64,000 nucleotides of DNA from Lysinibacillus parviboronicapiens (GCF_003049575.1 NZ_PYWI01000008.1:94181-158180), one strand, 5' to 3'; counted from the first letter of the stretch, positions 18,375 through 27,528 are shown. A program made the numbers and translations. The notes: a model not told the origin generated them from the sequence alone.

Positions 18375-18415
18375 AAAAAATCCTCTTCTTCTTAAGAGAA
18401 AAAAGAGGATTTTTT
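18375..18415 (-). terminator. Intrinsic terminator of the membrane protein gene
   Basis: AAAAATCCTCTT pairs with AAGAGGATTTTT with symmetrical A/T flanks. The gap 18073-18440 also contains a hairpin near 18233-18275 (CAGTT/AACTG core) but no gene. Confidence 0.8.
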
Positions 18416-18440
18416 GACTGCACTTTATGTGTGCAAGTAA

Positions 18441-18932
18441 TTAAACCTTGAATGGACGATTCATGCGCATTAAGCCATAAATCATAAAGAATAAACCACC
18501 CGTGATAATCGATAAAATAATGTAAAGTATAGCTTTCCCAGATTCACCTGACCAACGATACATTAAACGATAGGAGTAGTAAATCACATAGCCCAGCATG
18601 GCAAGTGAAGCGATAATACCCACTAATGGGACAAATGAAACAATAAATAATCCCGCATAAATCAGTGTAGTCTTTTTCGCGGCTGCACGGACTGTAGCAT
18701 CATCCTCACCATTTGCCGTCAAGAGGAAAAGGCTGTATACGTTAATGATGGGAATCCATGCAATGTAAGCAACATCGCTAAAGCCATTCGTTTTGGACGC
18801 CATAAAATAGATCAGTGAACTAATAATATAACCGATAATAGCCAATACAAGGCACACCAAAAGGAAAATTAATAGGAAACCACCAAAGACCGCATCATAA
18901 TCACTGTAATAAGGATCATAATAATTCATCAA
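18441..18932 (-). CDS. Small integral membrane protein of unknown function
   Basis: 163 residues. A Tyr/Asp-rich N-terminus (NYYDPYYSDYD) is followed by four hydrophobic segments, with a short soluble stretch between the second and third. ATG 18932 follows AGGAGG. I do not recognise a characterised family. It is monocistronic, and the upstream region is the gene-poor stretch 18933-19427. Confidence 0.7.
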   Translation of the reverse strand: MMNYYDPYYSDYDAVFGGFLLIFLLVCLVLAIIGYIISSLIYFMASKTNGFSDVAYIAWIPIINVYSLFLLTANGEDDATVRAAAKKTTLIYAGLFIVSFVPLVGIIASLAMLGYVIYYSYRLMYRWSGESGKAILYIILSIITGGLFFMIYGLMRMNRPFKV

Positions 18933-19427
18933 AAAACCTCCTTTTCTTAAAAATGCTTTTTAATCATAACAAATACTAGAATAGTAAAGCTATACCACTT
19001 TTTGCGTAATTTTTAGTTAATTTCCCAGTAAATCCCTGGGAATCTTTAGAGAATACTAGACTATCTTATGTAGGTATACTTTCACTGATGAATGTAAAAT
19101 TTGATAAAAAATACAATTATGTTAGAAGCCGTTGGTATACTTCTCTAAAAGAAACATCGACAAAGGATATGCCAGCTCACAAAAAACTAGAACATTGCAT
19201 TACGACAGTTGAATAAAGTGGCAGTGTAAGCCATTGACTATCTTACAGGGGACGTGTTTGGTAAGATCTTTATTTTAGCGGGAACGTCAATGATGAAAAC
19301 GAACGCTCTTTTTTCAGCAATAGGGGCTATTATTAAAGCAACAAAGCCTAATTTCTCGGTATTGTATGCGAGAAATTAGGCTTTTTCTTTGAAAAGCTAG
19401 TTAGTGGTCGGTGTAGGCGATCATGCA
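18933..19427. other. 495-bp gene-poor stretch with a perfect 16-bp terminator hairpin
   Basis: No supported gene. A 42-codon frame at 19088-19216 lacks a ribosome site. At 19343-19391 AAAGCCTAATTTCTCG pairs perfectly with CGAGAAATTAGGCTTT around a 10-base loop, with T-rich sequence after it. This terminates the convergent minus-strand operon and any plus-strand transcript entering from this gap. Confidence 0.6.
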
Positions 19428-19709
19428 TTATAGCTTAACCTTTACCTCAGTACCGTCCTTAGCTTTGACATCTACTAGCACGATTCCTTTATAATTTTGG
19501 AGTTCCTTGACAATAGGTATTAGCGTTTGTTTGTCTATGAGTGGAAAGGTAAAGTCCAGTTTTTTTCTTTCGAAATACTCTTTTGTCCATTTGTTTGCAT
19601 ATTTCTGTAACAATTTTGACGACAAAATGGAAATAACAATGTTTAAAATAGCATATGGAACTGGGATGGTAAACCGAATGTCTTTTGCTTTCACTTTTAC
19701 ATGCATCAT
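19428..19709 (-). CDS. Third gene of the DUF2089/SHOCT operon; unknown function
   Basis: About 93 residues if it starts at ATG 19709, just after the stop of the previous gene. It has a central hydrophobic stretch (YAILNIVISILSSKLL) and a charged C-terminal domain ending KDGTEVKVKL. That end resembles the C-terminus of its upstream neighbour (SANGDTVSVIID), so the two may share a domain. No ribosome site is obvious, which suggests translational coupling. Confidence 0.6.
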   Translation of the reverse strand: MMHVKVKAKDIRFTIPVPYAILNIVISILSSKLLQKYANKWTKEYFERKKLDFTFPLIDKQTLIPIVKELQNYKGIVLVDVKAKDGTEVKVKL

Positions 19710-19719
19710 AAGTAAATCA

Positions 19720-20109
19720 CTAATCAATGATAACCGAAACGGTATCCCCGTTTGCCGATTTAATATCAACGATTTGGCCATCTAATTCGTTTTCAATTGC
19801 TTCCATAATAAGGCCTATGTCTATATCTTTCACGTATTTTTCCGCTTGAGGAATACTCGCTGCGATACTGTGTCCAGCCATTAGTACTACTTTGACAAGT
19901 TTTATCGGCAAATTAACCGTGACGTTATCATTTTCGGCTGAGACAACACGAACTTTTAACATTTTATCTAAATATTTAGTCGGTTTTTCCAAAAGTTTAT
20001 TTGCTGTTTCTTCTTTTCCTTGTAGTATCTCAATCAGTTCTGATCCCTTATCTGCATCAATCTTGCCTTCTTGAACCATTGTTAACACTCTTGTAATTTC
20101 ATCTTTCAT
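19720..20109 (-). CDS. SHOCT-like domain protein
   Basis: 129 residues. The N-terminus (LTMVQEGKIDADKGSELIEI) is a SHOCT-like helical hairpin. The rest alternates a beta-like segment (VTVNLPIKLVKVVLMAG) with a DGQIVDIKSANGDTVSVIID tail. Proteins of this architecture accompany DUF2089 genes in Firmicutes. Their role is not known; a membrane-stress or regulatory function is inference only. A ribosome site precedes ATG 20109. Confidence 0.75.
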   Translation of the reverse strand: MKDEITRVLTMVQEGKIDADKGSELIEILQGKEETANKLLEKPTKYLDKMLKVRVVSAENDNVTVNLPIKLVKVVLMAGHSIAASIPQAEKYVKDIDIGLIMEAIENELDGQIVDIKSANGDTVSVIID

Positions 20110-20122
20110 GATAAATTCCTCC

Positions 20123-20491
20123 TTATTCCTCTTTTAAGAGCTTAATGGCTTCCTCTGGTGTAATTTCGCCATTTTCCAACATAGTAACAATCTTTTTCTC
20201 GTCTACCTCATTTTTCTTCTTCTTCTGCACATAGCCAAGGGATGAAATGATGTCTGTTAGCTTGCCACGAACTGTTGGATACGAAATCCCGAGTTCTTTT
20301 TCAACATCTTTGATATTCCCTCTGCATGTTAGAAATACTTCCACAAAATGAAGCTGATCCTGTGATAAGGAGGCCAGCTTAGATAATTCAAACTCATTTT
20401 CAATCGTCGTGTGACAATGAGTGCACTGCAACTTTGTAATTTTCAATGTTTTACTGCAGACAGGACAATTTGTGATTACTTTATAAGCCAT
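20123..20491 (-). CDS. DUF2089 family zinc-ribbon/HTH regulator
   Basis: 122 residues. The order is an N-terminal zinc ribbon with two CxxC pairs (CPVCSKTLKI, CTHCHTTIEN), a helix-turn-helix (DVEKELGISYPTVRGKL), a basic linker, and a C-terminal SHOCT-like tail (TMLENGEITPEEAIKLLKEE). This is the DUF2089 layout and implies a DNA-binding regulator. The C-terminal tail resembles the N-terminus of the next protein, which suggests partner contact or a split ancestral protein. It is the first gene of a three-gene operon with AT-rich promoter DNA upstream. Confidence 0.85.
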   Translation of the reverse strand: MAYKVITNCPVCSKTLKITKLQCTHCHTTIENEFELSKLASLSQDQLHFVEVFLTCRGNIKDVEKELGISYPTVRGKLTDIISSLGYVQKKKKNEVDEKKIVTMLENGEITPEEAIKLLKEE

Positions 20492-21126
20492 AATGAAATT
20501 CCTTTCCTTTGGTTGATTCGATTATATAACAAGAAATTTAAAAAATAAATAATAAAATTAAATTTTTTTATATAAATAATCAATAATATTAATTTGTTGT
20601 TTAATTTTATTGATTATTAGATAGCGATCACAATCATTTGACCTAAGAGATGCAGAAAACCTTCTCGGCAATGCCAAATGCCTTCACATCCTTATTGGAG
20701 AGATAAATCCCGTCGTATATAAAAAATACAGAAAATTGAAAATGTTGAAGAGAAAATGCTCTCTTTGTGCTACATTAAAATGAATATACTGAATGAAGGA
20801 ATGAATGTGCAAGGGCGGCAAGAGACATGAGGGATATGTCATTTGCGAGGAACATACCAAATTGTAATAGGGAGTTCATTGCTTCATAAGTCACCATCGA
20901 TAACAGCTTCTCTTATGAAAGAAAGTGCCGACGGACCGCGCGCTATATGTACAACGCATCTCGAATGTTATGCAGGCTTAGGCTATTCTGAGTGACGCTG
21001 TGGTGCGATAGAATTTAAGGTTCCGAGTACATCGAAGCGTGTAGATTTATGGTGGCGGGGGACTGGCATCTAGACGTTACATACATCTAGATGCCTTTGT
21101 TGTTCCTACATTCTCACTGTAATGGG
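20492..21126. other. 635-bp intergenic region with a possible small-RNA terminator
   Basis: The first 130 bases are very AT-rich and carry the operon promoter of the DUF2089 gene. The remainder has ordinary composition without an open frame. At 21065-21095 GGCATCTAGA pairs perfectly with TCTAGATGCC and is followed by TTTGTTGTT, a terminator-like end with no gene before it on the plus strand. It may end an unannotated small RNA or be a relic. Confidence 0.4.
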
Positions 21127-22038
21127 TTAGTAGAGCACACGCCATAAATAAAAGGTCGCGTAGGATTGCCAATTGTTCCAGGGAGAGGACAGTTTCAAGA
21201 TTTCATCTTTTGTAGGCTTGCGGTCCATGTGACAGCTATCCTTTATAGCATTAATGAGTCCGACATCATCGATTGGAAAAGCTGTTGGGAATCGGAGGCA
21301 GCGCATGAGCACGTAATTGGCTGTCCAGGGACCGATGCCACGTATCTGAATTAAGTTTTTTTCAGCCTCGTCAAAGCGCATGTTCATTAATTTCTCCTTT
21401 GACACTTCACCACTTACCATCAACTTTGCGATGCCAATGATATATTCGCTTTTTTTGACGGTCATTTTTATACTGGATAGGTCGGAAGGTGTTAACTGTG
21501 CGATGCGTTCATAGGTTGGGAAAATCCAGTATTTTTTACCACCCCATTCAATGCAATCGCCAAATGCCTCCACAAACTGTTTCTTTAATGTGTACGCAAA
21601 GGCTAAGTTTATTTGCTGTCCTAAAACACCCCAACATAAAGCCTCGAATAAGTCGGGGATACCAAGAAGACGCAAGCCATAGAAATTTTTAACTGGTGTT
21701 TTCAGTAATGAATCTGTCTGTGCCAATTCATAAAATGGCGCAATATCGTTATCAAGATCAAACCATGCACGAATATATTGGACAATCTCTTGTCGTTGCC
21801 AATCCTTCGTAGGTCTCGCATCACCTAAAAATCCAACGACCATTTCTTGATTAGCAATTACCCGTAGCTGTACTAAAAACCCAGTGTCTCCAATGACAAT
21901 GACTCTTGTAAGTAAATCATTGTCGACTTCGTACATGCATTCATTCTTCTCCCTTGTTAAATAGTCAAAGTTTGCTTTCATGTCAAACTCTTTCGGTAAT
22001 GTAATGACAAGTTCTTCCTGTATGTTATGTGTTATCAA
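21127..22038 (-). CDS. alkA: DNA-3-methyladenine glycosylase II
   Basis: 303 residues. AlkA-like N-terminal domain followed by the HhH-GPD glycosylase core: helix-hairpin-helix at 232-241 (IRGIGPWTAN) and the catalytic Asp in FPIDDVGL (D257/D258). It removes alkylated purines from DNA. It starts at TTG 22038 with AGAGGTG upstream. The gene is divergent from the oxygenase-adaA-adaB-radical SAM cluster, as in the Bacillus alkA/adaAB arrangement, which supports a role in the adaptive response. Confidence 0.9.
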   Translation of the reverse strand: MITHNIQEELVITLPKEFDMKANFDYLTREKNECMYEVDNDLLTRVIVIGDTGFLVQLRVIANQEMVVGFLGDARPTKDWQRQEIVQYIRAWFDLDNDIAPFYELAQTDSLLKTPVKNFYGLRLLGIPDLFEALCWGVLGQQINLAFAYTLKKQFVEAFGDCIEWGGKKYWIFPTYERIAQLTPSDLSSIKMTVKKSEYIIGIAKLMVSGEVSKEKLMNMRFDEAEKNLIQIRGIGPWTANYVLMRCLRFPTAFPIDDVGLINAIKDSCHMDRKPTKDEILKLSSPWNNWQSYATFYLWRVLY

Positions 22039-22201
22039 TGGTCATTCACCTCTTGTTGATTTATCAAAATGCATATTGACTGTACCCAATCATAATCTTT
22101 TATTTGTTTTGTTATCTTGCTATTACATTCTAAAAGCCTTATTTTTTTGATTTCATGGGGTTATAGTGTTAGTTATCCAGATGATAATAGGAGGATGAAA
22201 C

Positions 22202-22915
22202 ATGGTCAAGGATATAGCATTGCGTATACAAAGTCTCGATTGGGCATCCATTCAAAATGACTTAGATGCAAGCGGATTTGCAAAGCTGCCAGTAATTTTA
22301 ACGCCACAAGAGTGTGAATTCTTTATGGAGCTGTATAGTGGAGAAGCGTCATACAGAACGACAATCAACATGACAAGATATCGTTTTGGCAATGGACAGT
22401 ACAAATATTTTTCCTACCCATTACCTGAACTAATCCAAAATTTAAGAGAATCTTTTTATCCGCCATTAGCCAAGACAGCAAATCGATGGTTGCATTATTT
22501 AAAAAAATCGCAACCTTTTCCAGAGACTCTTCAAGATTTTTTGAAAATATGCGCACAATATGAACAACTAAGACCGACCCCCTTACTATTAAAATATCAA
22601 CAAGGTGGGTATAATTGCTTGCATCAAGATTTATATGGCGATGTATTTTTTCCTTTTCAAGTAGTATTTGTATTAAATCAACGAGAGAAAGATTATACCG
22701 GTGGTGAATCCCTCTTAGTAGAACAAATTCCGCGTGCTCAAAGCAGGGGGCATGTAATTACGTTAGAACAGGGCAGTGCGCTTATTTTTCCTACTCATTA
22801 TCGCCCTGTCCTTGGTAAAAGAGGGTACTATAAAAATACGGTACGTCATGGCGTAAGTACAGTTACTTCTGGTGAGAGGTATGGTCTAGGCATTATTTTT
22901 CATGATGCAAAATAA
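22202..22915 (+). CDS. 2OG-Fe(II) dioxygenase associated with the ada operon
   Basis: 237 residues. The iron ligands are visible as H141xD143 (CLHQDLYGD) and H216 (VRHGVS), with R226 as the probable 2-oxoglutarate anchor in the last strand. The fold resembles the COG3826/prolyl-hydroxylase-like oxygenases rather than canonical AlkB. Its position as the first gene before adaA and adaB suggests oxidative removal of alkyl lesions, a protein-hydroxylating role in the response, or another alkylation function; the substrate is unknown. ATG 22202 follows AGGAGG. Confidence 0.85.
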   Translation: MVKDIALRIQSLDWASIQNDLDASGFAKLPVILTPQECEFFMELYSGEASYRTTINMTRYRFGNGQYKYFSYPLPELIQNLRESFYPPLAKTANRWLHYLKKSQPFPETLQDFLKICAQYEQLRPTPLLLKYQQGGYNCLHQDLYGDVFFPFQVVFVLNQREKDYTGGESLLVEQIPRAQSRGHVITLEQGSALIFPTHYRPVLGKRGYYKNTVRHGVSTVTSGERYGLGIIFHDAK

Positions 22916-22971
22916 AGTAACATTTCAAGTAGCAGGGTTGAAGGAATTTTTATGAAAGGAGAGGTGAGTAA

Positions 22972-23574
22972 ATGGAAAGCATTCAAGACAACGACGATTA
23001 TGGCGTAATGACCGATGAAAAATGGCAAGCCATTATTAGCAATGATGCTTCGTACAATAATATATTTTTCTATGCGGTCAAGACCACGAAAATTTTCTGT
23101 AAACCATCTTGCAAATCGCGTGTGCCGAATAAAGAAAATGTCTGTATTTTTCATAATGCGCAGCAAGCCTTAGCCGCAAAATTCCGTCCATGTAAACGGT
23201 GCAAGCCAACGAACGAGCGATTGCCTGACAGTGAATGGGTAACGCAAGTCACACAATACATCGATAAAAATTTCACAGAAAAATTAACACTTGAAACATT
23301 GGGAGACATCGCGCATGGCAGTCCCTATCATTTACAGCGAACGTTCAAAAAGTTGAACGGCATTACGCCTGTAGAATATATCCAGCATCTTCGATTAAGT
23401 GCAGCTAAAGAGTATTTGAGGCAGACGAATAAATCAATTGAAGAAATCGCTACATGTGTGGGAATAACGAATACGCCCTATTTTATAACTTTATTTAAAA
23501 AGAAAATCGGTCATACACCCGCACAATATCGCCAAATGATTAAAGGGGGAGAGATAATTGATGAGAAAGGATAA
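22972..23574 (+). CDS. adaA: Methylphosphotriester-DNA methyltransferase and transcriptional activator
   Basis: 200 residues. The N-terminal Ada zinc domain has the four cysteines C43, C47, C74 and C77 (FCKPSC and RPCKRC). In this family one of them accepts a methyl from phosphotriesters, turning the protein into an activator. The C-terminal AraC-type double helix-turn-helix covers about 95-195 (SPYHLQRTFKKLNG, GITNTPYFITLFKKKIG). ATG 22972 follows AAAGGAGAGGTG. It overlaps adaB by 14 bases. Autoregulation of this cluster is expected. Confidence 0.95.
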   Translation: MESIQDNDDYGVMTDEKWQAIISNDASYNNIFFYAVKTTKIFCKPSCKSRVPNKENVCIFHNAQQALAAKFRPCKRCKPTNERLPDSEWVTQVTQYIDKNFTEKLTLETLGDIAHGSPYHLQRTFKKLNGITPVEYIQHLRLSAAKEYLRQTNKSIEEIATCVGITNTPYFITLFKKKIGHTPAQYRQMIKGGEIIDEKG

Positions 23575-24079
23575 GCCAACCATTTATTGGTCTCAATTAC
23601 AGGTAAAAGAGTGGCGTCTCTATCTTGCTTGCACTTCTAAAGGCCTGGCGTTTGTTGGTTCCCCCAACAAACCCTTTGACGAATTAGCTGAATGGGTGCT
23701 GAAACATTATCCAGCAAGCCCGCTTGTGGAAGATGAACAACAGCTTAGCCCTTATGCACATGAAATCATGGAGTATCTAGAAGGAACACGACAAATCTTT
23801 ACAGTTCCATGTGATTACCATGGTACAGCATTCCAACTTGCCGTTTGGCATACACTTTGTGGGATTCCCTATGGACAGACGAAGTCCTATTCGGATATTG
23901 CCAATGCCATCAATAAACCGAAAGCTGTTCGTGCTGTCGGAGCGGCGATTGGCGCTAATCCAGTTTTAATGACTGTTCCATGTCACCGTGTGGTAGGCAA
24001 GAATGGCTCATTAACCGGCTATCGAGGTGGATTGGACATGAAGACGCAACTTTTAGATATGGAAAGCCGGGAATCCTAG
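23561..24079 (+). CDS. adaB: O6-methylguanine-DNA methyltransferase
   Basis: 172 residues. The acceptor cysteine is C141 in PCHRVVG. The helix-turn-helix and arginine-finger region (IPYGQTKSYSDIA, KAVRAVGAAIGANP) is intact. A suicidal enzyme that removes the methyl from O6-methylguanine. ATG 23561 is correctly spaced from AAAGGGGGAGA inside adaA, so the two genes are translationally coupled. Confidence 0.95.
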   Translation: MRKDKPTIYWSQLQVKEWRLYLACTSKGLAFVGSPNKPFDELAEWVLKHYPASPLVEDEQQLSPYAHEIMEYLEGTRQIFTVPCDYHGTAFQLAVWHTLCGIPYGQTKSYSDIANAINKPKAVRAVGAAIGANPVLMTVPCHRVVGKNGSLTGYRGGLDMKTQLLDMESRES

Positions 24080-24116
24080 CAGTAAATGAATTTTTCTACA
24101 TGGAGGAGGGAGCGAT

Positions 24117-24935
24117 TTGAAAAGTGAATTGTTCTATAAAAATCCGAAAACAATACTTAATAAAGGGACAGGCTTTCTTGCGGGATACACGCATTCTCTC
24201 AATCCATATACGGGCTGTTCCTTTGGTTGTTCTTATTGCTATGTACGGCAAATGCCTGTAGCTCTCTTTCGAGAAGGCCAATGGGGGCATTGGGTGGATG
24301 TCAAACAGGGAGCAGCTACTCTACTTGCTAAAGAGCTTCGTAGAGCGAAAGAAAAGGGGAAAGTTACTATTTTTATGTCATCAAGTACCGACCCCTATCA
24401 ACCGATAGAATATCAGGAAAAAGTGACACGCTCTTTATTAGAGGTGATGGCACAAAATCCGCCCGATTTCTTATTAGTACAAACGAGAAGCCCACTTGTC
24501 AGTCGCGATATTGATGTATTACAGCGCTTTAAAGATAAAGTTCGAGTAAGCATGACCATTGAAACCGATTCGGAAACCATGCGCAGGCATTTTACACCCG
24601 AGGCACCACCTATTCAAGCACGTTTAAAAACCCTGCAAAAATTGGCGGATGCAGGCATAGCTACCCAAGTGGCAATAGCGCCTGTTTTACCAAGTAGCGA
24701 ATATTTTCCTGATAAATTAAAGCCACTCGTCAATCGAATATGCATTGATGATTATTTTATGGGAGATGGCAGTGGGGGCAAACGCACAAAAAAATTAGGC
24801 ATTGATAAATTATATGCAGAGCTAGGGTTAGAAGATTGGTATGGAGCGCACGCCTATAAAGAAGTACAGCAGCGATTTTTACGTATTTTTCCGGAAAATC
24901 AAATTTATATTAACCAAGCCGGATTCGAGCCATAG
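24117..24935 (+). CDS. Radical SAM protein, SPL-like family
   Basis: 272 residues with the [4Fe-4S]-binding CxxxCxxC motif (C34, C38, C41 in CSFGCSYCYV). It belongs to the spore photoproduct lyase-like/Rv2578c-type radical SAM proteins, generally described as DNA-repair-like but without a proven substrate. A TTG at 24117 follows GGAGGAGGG. It lies 37 bases after adaB on the same strand, so it is probably the last gene of the alkylation-damage operon. True SplB is about 340 residues and usually has different neighbours. Confidence 0.85.
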   Translation: MKSELFYKNPKTILNKGTGFLAGYTHSLNPYTGCSFGCSYCYVRQMPVALFREGQWGHWVDVKQGAATLLAKELRRAKEKGKVTIFMSSSTDPYQPIEYQEKVTRSLLEVMAQNPPDFLLVQTRSPLVSRDIDVLQRFKDKVRVSMTIETDSETMRRHFTPEAPPIQARLKTLQKLADAGIATQVAIAPVLPSSEYFPDKLKPLVNRICIDDYFMGDGSGGKRTKKLGIDKLYAELGLEDWYGAHAYKEVQQRFLRIFPENQIYINQAGFEP

Positions 24936-24955
24936 AGAATCTGGCTTTTGCTTTT
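24916..24955 (+). terminator. Terminator of the ada cluster
   Basis: AAGCCGGATTC pairs with GAATCTGGCTT (one wobble), followed by TTGCTTTT. It overlaps the stop codon of the radical SAM gene. Confidence 0.75.
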
Positions 24956-25167
24956 GCAAGTAAATAACAATGACGATAAAGAGGTTTTATTGTCAAAATA
25001 CCTTTGACGGTTACAGGAATTCTCCCAGATTTGACTGCTCCGAAGTGTTTAGCTCCTTTCTCAAGATTTGTACAAAAAGTTACAAAAAATTAAAATAAAA
25101 TACCTTTCTGCCATGTATACAATAGATGAAAATAGAAGGGAAAATTACTTTTACGGGGGGAAGGGAA

Positions 25168-27198
25168 ATGAGGAAGCTATTAGGAAATCTCAAGCTTATG
25201 GCGAAAATCGGTATTCTTATTCCAATTATTGCAGTATTTTTAGGGAGCATGTCCATGATTAGCTATTTCAGCTCATCAAATGAACTGGAAAAATCAATAG
25301 AAAATGAAATGTCTTTATTGGCAGAAGATGTCACTAATTCTGTGGAAAATAAAATACGTTCGCACAATCAGCTTATTCGTAGCGTGAAATCGACGATAGA
25401 AACAGCTGATACCATAATGTCAAGGGAACAATTCAAACGCTATATCGAGCAATTACTTCCATTAAATAAAGAAACATATGGGATGGGACTGTGGCTTGAA
25501 AAGGGCGAAGCAAATGGAGAATTTTTTGGTCCGTACATCTATAAGGACGGTGAAAAAATTATCTATACGGATGTGTATCAAGACCCGTCCTATAATTTCC
25601 ATACACAGGAGTGGTATACAAATAGTTTACAATCCACTGAAGTGATACATACAGAACCTTATTTCGATGAAAGTTTAGGAGAAATGTTTATTTCATTTGG
25701 AATCCAAGTAGTTGATGGCACAACGCCGATTGGGGTTATTACAGGTGATTACGTGCTAGATTCTATACAATTCGTTGTTTCCGATGTCAAAATTAGAGAC
25801 AGTGGTTATGCTTTTTTAATAGATGACAGTGGTAAATTTTTAACACATCCTGACGTTGAAAAAGTCAATAATGAGACGATTCAAAATCTGTTAAACATTC
25901 CGCTCGAACAGTTATCAGACAAAGAAAAGTTAATTCACGCAGCCATTAATGGCGAAGATTATACCGTAAAATACAAGCAAATAAACGATATGCCTTAGAA
26001 GCTAGTTTTACTTGTCCCAACGAGTGAGTTAACTAGTGAAGTACAAGCAACGCTCTACCAGCAAACTATCATTAGTGTTGTTTTAATATTACTTATTGCA
26101 TTGATTATCTATTTACTGGCACGCTATATCCGTGGTGAAGTACAAATTATGATTGAGCATTTAGGTAGTCTTGCAACAGGTGATTTAACGCAAACGATGT
26201 CAATCGATACAAAAGACGAATTTGGTGAGATGGCCCAACATTATAATCATTCCTTAGAAGCATTGGGGGGGATGATGAAACATATTTTGTCAGAATCAGA
26301 AACTGTCGCTTCGACTGCGGAGGAGCTGACAGCAAGTGTGCAAGAAGTCAATCTATCCGTGACGGATGTAGCAACCTCTATGCAAGAAGTTGCAGAAAAT
26401 ACTATGAAACAACAACAAGTCAGTGACCAATTAGAATCTGAAACTACACAACTAACGGATGACATGCATGGTGTCATTCATACCTTAGAAAGGGCAGTCC
26501 AACAATCTGTAACAACTTCACATATTGCAGCTGACGGCTCGAAGCAAATTCGTTCATTCGTGGACGAAATTGTCCATCTACATACGCAGGTAGAGAACAG
26601 TGCAAAATTAGTAAGTAGCTTGAAAAATCAGTCTGCACAAATTGAAAAGATGAGCCAACTTATTTCTTCCATAACAGATCAAACAAATTTGTTATCATTA
26701 AATGCAGCGATTGAAGCAGCACGTGCTGGGGAAGCAGGCAAAGGTTTTGCCGTAGTAGCAGGAGAAGTGAAGGTCCTTGCAGAGCAAACAGGTCATGCCT
26801 CGCAGGACATTGCCACACTTGTTCACAATATTCAAAATCAAATGAATGAAGTTGTTACGGTAATGGAGCAAAGTCGTACAATTGCTCATAACGGTATTGA
26901 TTCTGTGCAACAAGCAGGAGTAACATTTGATACAATTGCAAATGCTATTGAAGATTTGAAACAAACGATGGTAGAGACAAGCTCTAATACAACAGAAGCT
27001 TACGGAAAGCTTACCGAAGTGACTTCAAACGTTCAGGCCATAAGTAAACAAGCGATGGCAACAAATGAGCACACCTTAAACGTGTCGGCAATTACAGAGG
27101 AACAAGCCTCTACAATGAATGAAATGGCGTCAGCTTCTGAGCAGTTAGCCAAACTTGCCACAAACCTTCAAGAAGAATCAGGGAAATTTAAGGTGTAA
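25168..27198 (+). pseudogene. Methyl-accepting chemotaxis protein with an in-frame amber codon
   Basis: ATG 25168 follows GGGGGGAAGGG. The order is a transmembrane helix (about 10-32), a double-Cache sensor domain (FGPYIYKDGEK, DPSYNFHTQEWY, DSGYAFLIDDSGKFLTHP), a second transmembrane helix ([16 protein letters not shown]), HAMP, and a full signalling domain with [18 protein letters not shown]. The single frame is intact except for TAG at 25996-25998. It sits just before [11 protein letters not shown], where related Cache receptors have Trp (WKLVL), so TGG to TAG is the simplest change. Everything after the sensor domain is lost unless the amber codon is read through. Both halves show otherwise undamaged coding, so the lesion looks recent. 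Confidence 0.9.
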
Positions 27199-27348
27199 AA
27201 AGTAGGTCTTCCATTTCTTTTATGAAAAAATTGAGGCTTTAGTATAACATGGCAGCCAGTCAACGAGGCGGGCAATCAACTGTCTTGGTTTATTTACTAA
27301 TCAGTGAGAGATGAAGAAAACTTTCACTGATTGGAGTTTCGTTTTGTA

Positions 27349-27377
27349 GTTAAAATAGAACGTATGTGTGTTATAAT
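27349..27377 (+). promoter_or_regulatory. Promoter of the type I toxin mRNA
   Basis: A perfect TATAAT -10 lies at 27372-27377, with a weak -35 (GTTAAA, 27349-27354) 17 bases upstream. Transcription should begin near 27384, giving a leader of about 60 bases before the toxin. Confidence 0.55.
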
Positions 27378-27415
27378 TGAAAGATAATAGTTAGGTGACT
27401 CAAGGGTGGTTGGCT

Positions 27416-27438
27416 CACTCCCATGTTGAAAGGGGGTG
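27416..27438 (+). promoter_or_regulatory. Hairpin that hides the toxin ribosome binding site
   Basis: CACTCCC (27416-27422) can pair with GGGGGTG (27432-27438), which contains the Shine-Dalgarno bases. The loop is 9 bases. Sequestered ribosome sites are a known feature of type I toxin mRNAs. Confidence 0.6.
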
Positions 27439-27444
27439 GTGCCA

Positions 27445-27528
27445 TTGACAGTATTTGAAGCATTGATGTTTGCGCTTACGTTCGCTGCATTGATTGTGTC
27501 AATTCTTTCATTTAACCATAAAAAATAA
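27445..27528 (+). CDS. Small hydrophobic type I toxin (putative holin-like toxin, BsrE/TxpA-like)
   Basis: 27 residues from TTG 27445, preceded by AAAGGGGGTGG. The peptide (TVFEALMFALTFAALIVSIL, then SFNHKK) has a short polar start, one transmembrane helix and a Lys-rich end. The start STF/TVFExLM followed by a hydrophobic helix is the hallmark of the Hol-Tox family that contains TxpA and BsrE of Bacillus. The expected action is at the cell membrane. An antisense RNA gene overlaps its 3' end, completing a type I toxin-antitoxin locus. Without a lineup this is pattern recognition, but length, motif, RNA architecture and terminators all agree. Confidence 0.8.
   Translation: MTVFEALMFALTFAALIVSILSFNHKK

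Noticed and set aside
19088..19216. 42-codon plus-strand frame
   Set aside because: It has no ribosome binding site and no recognisable sequence.
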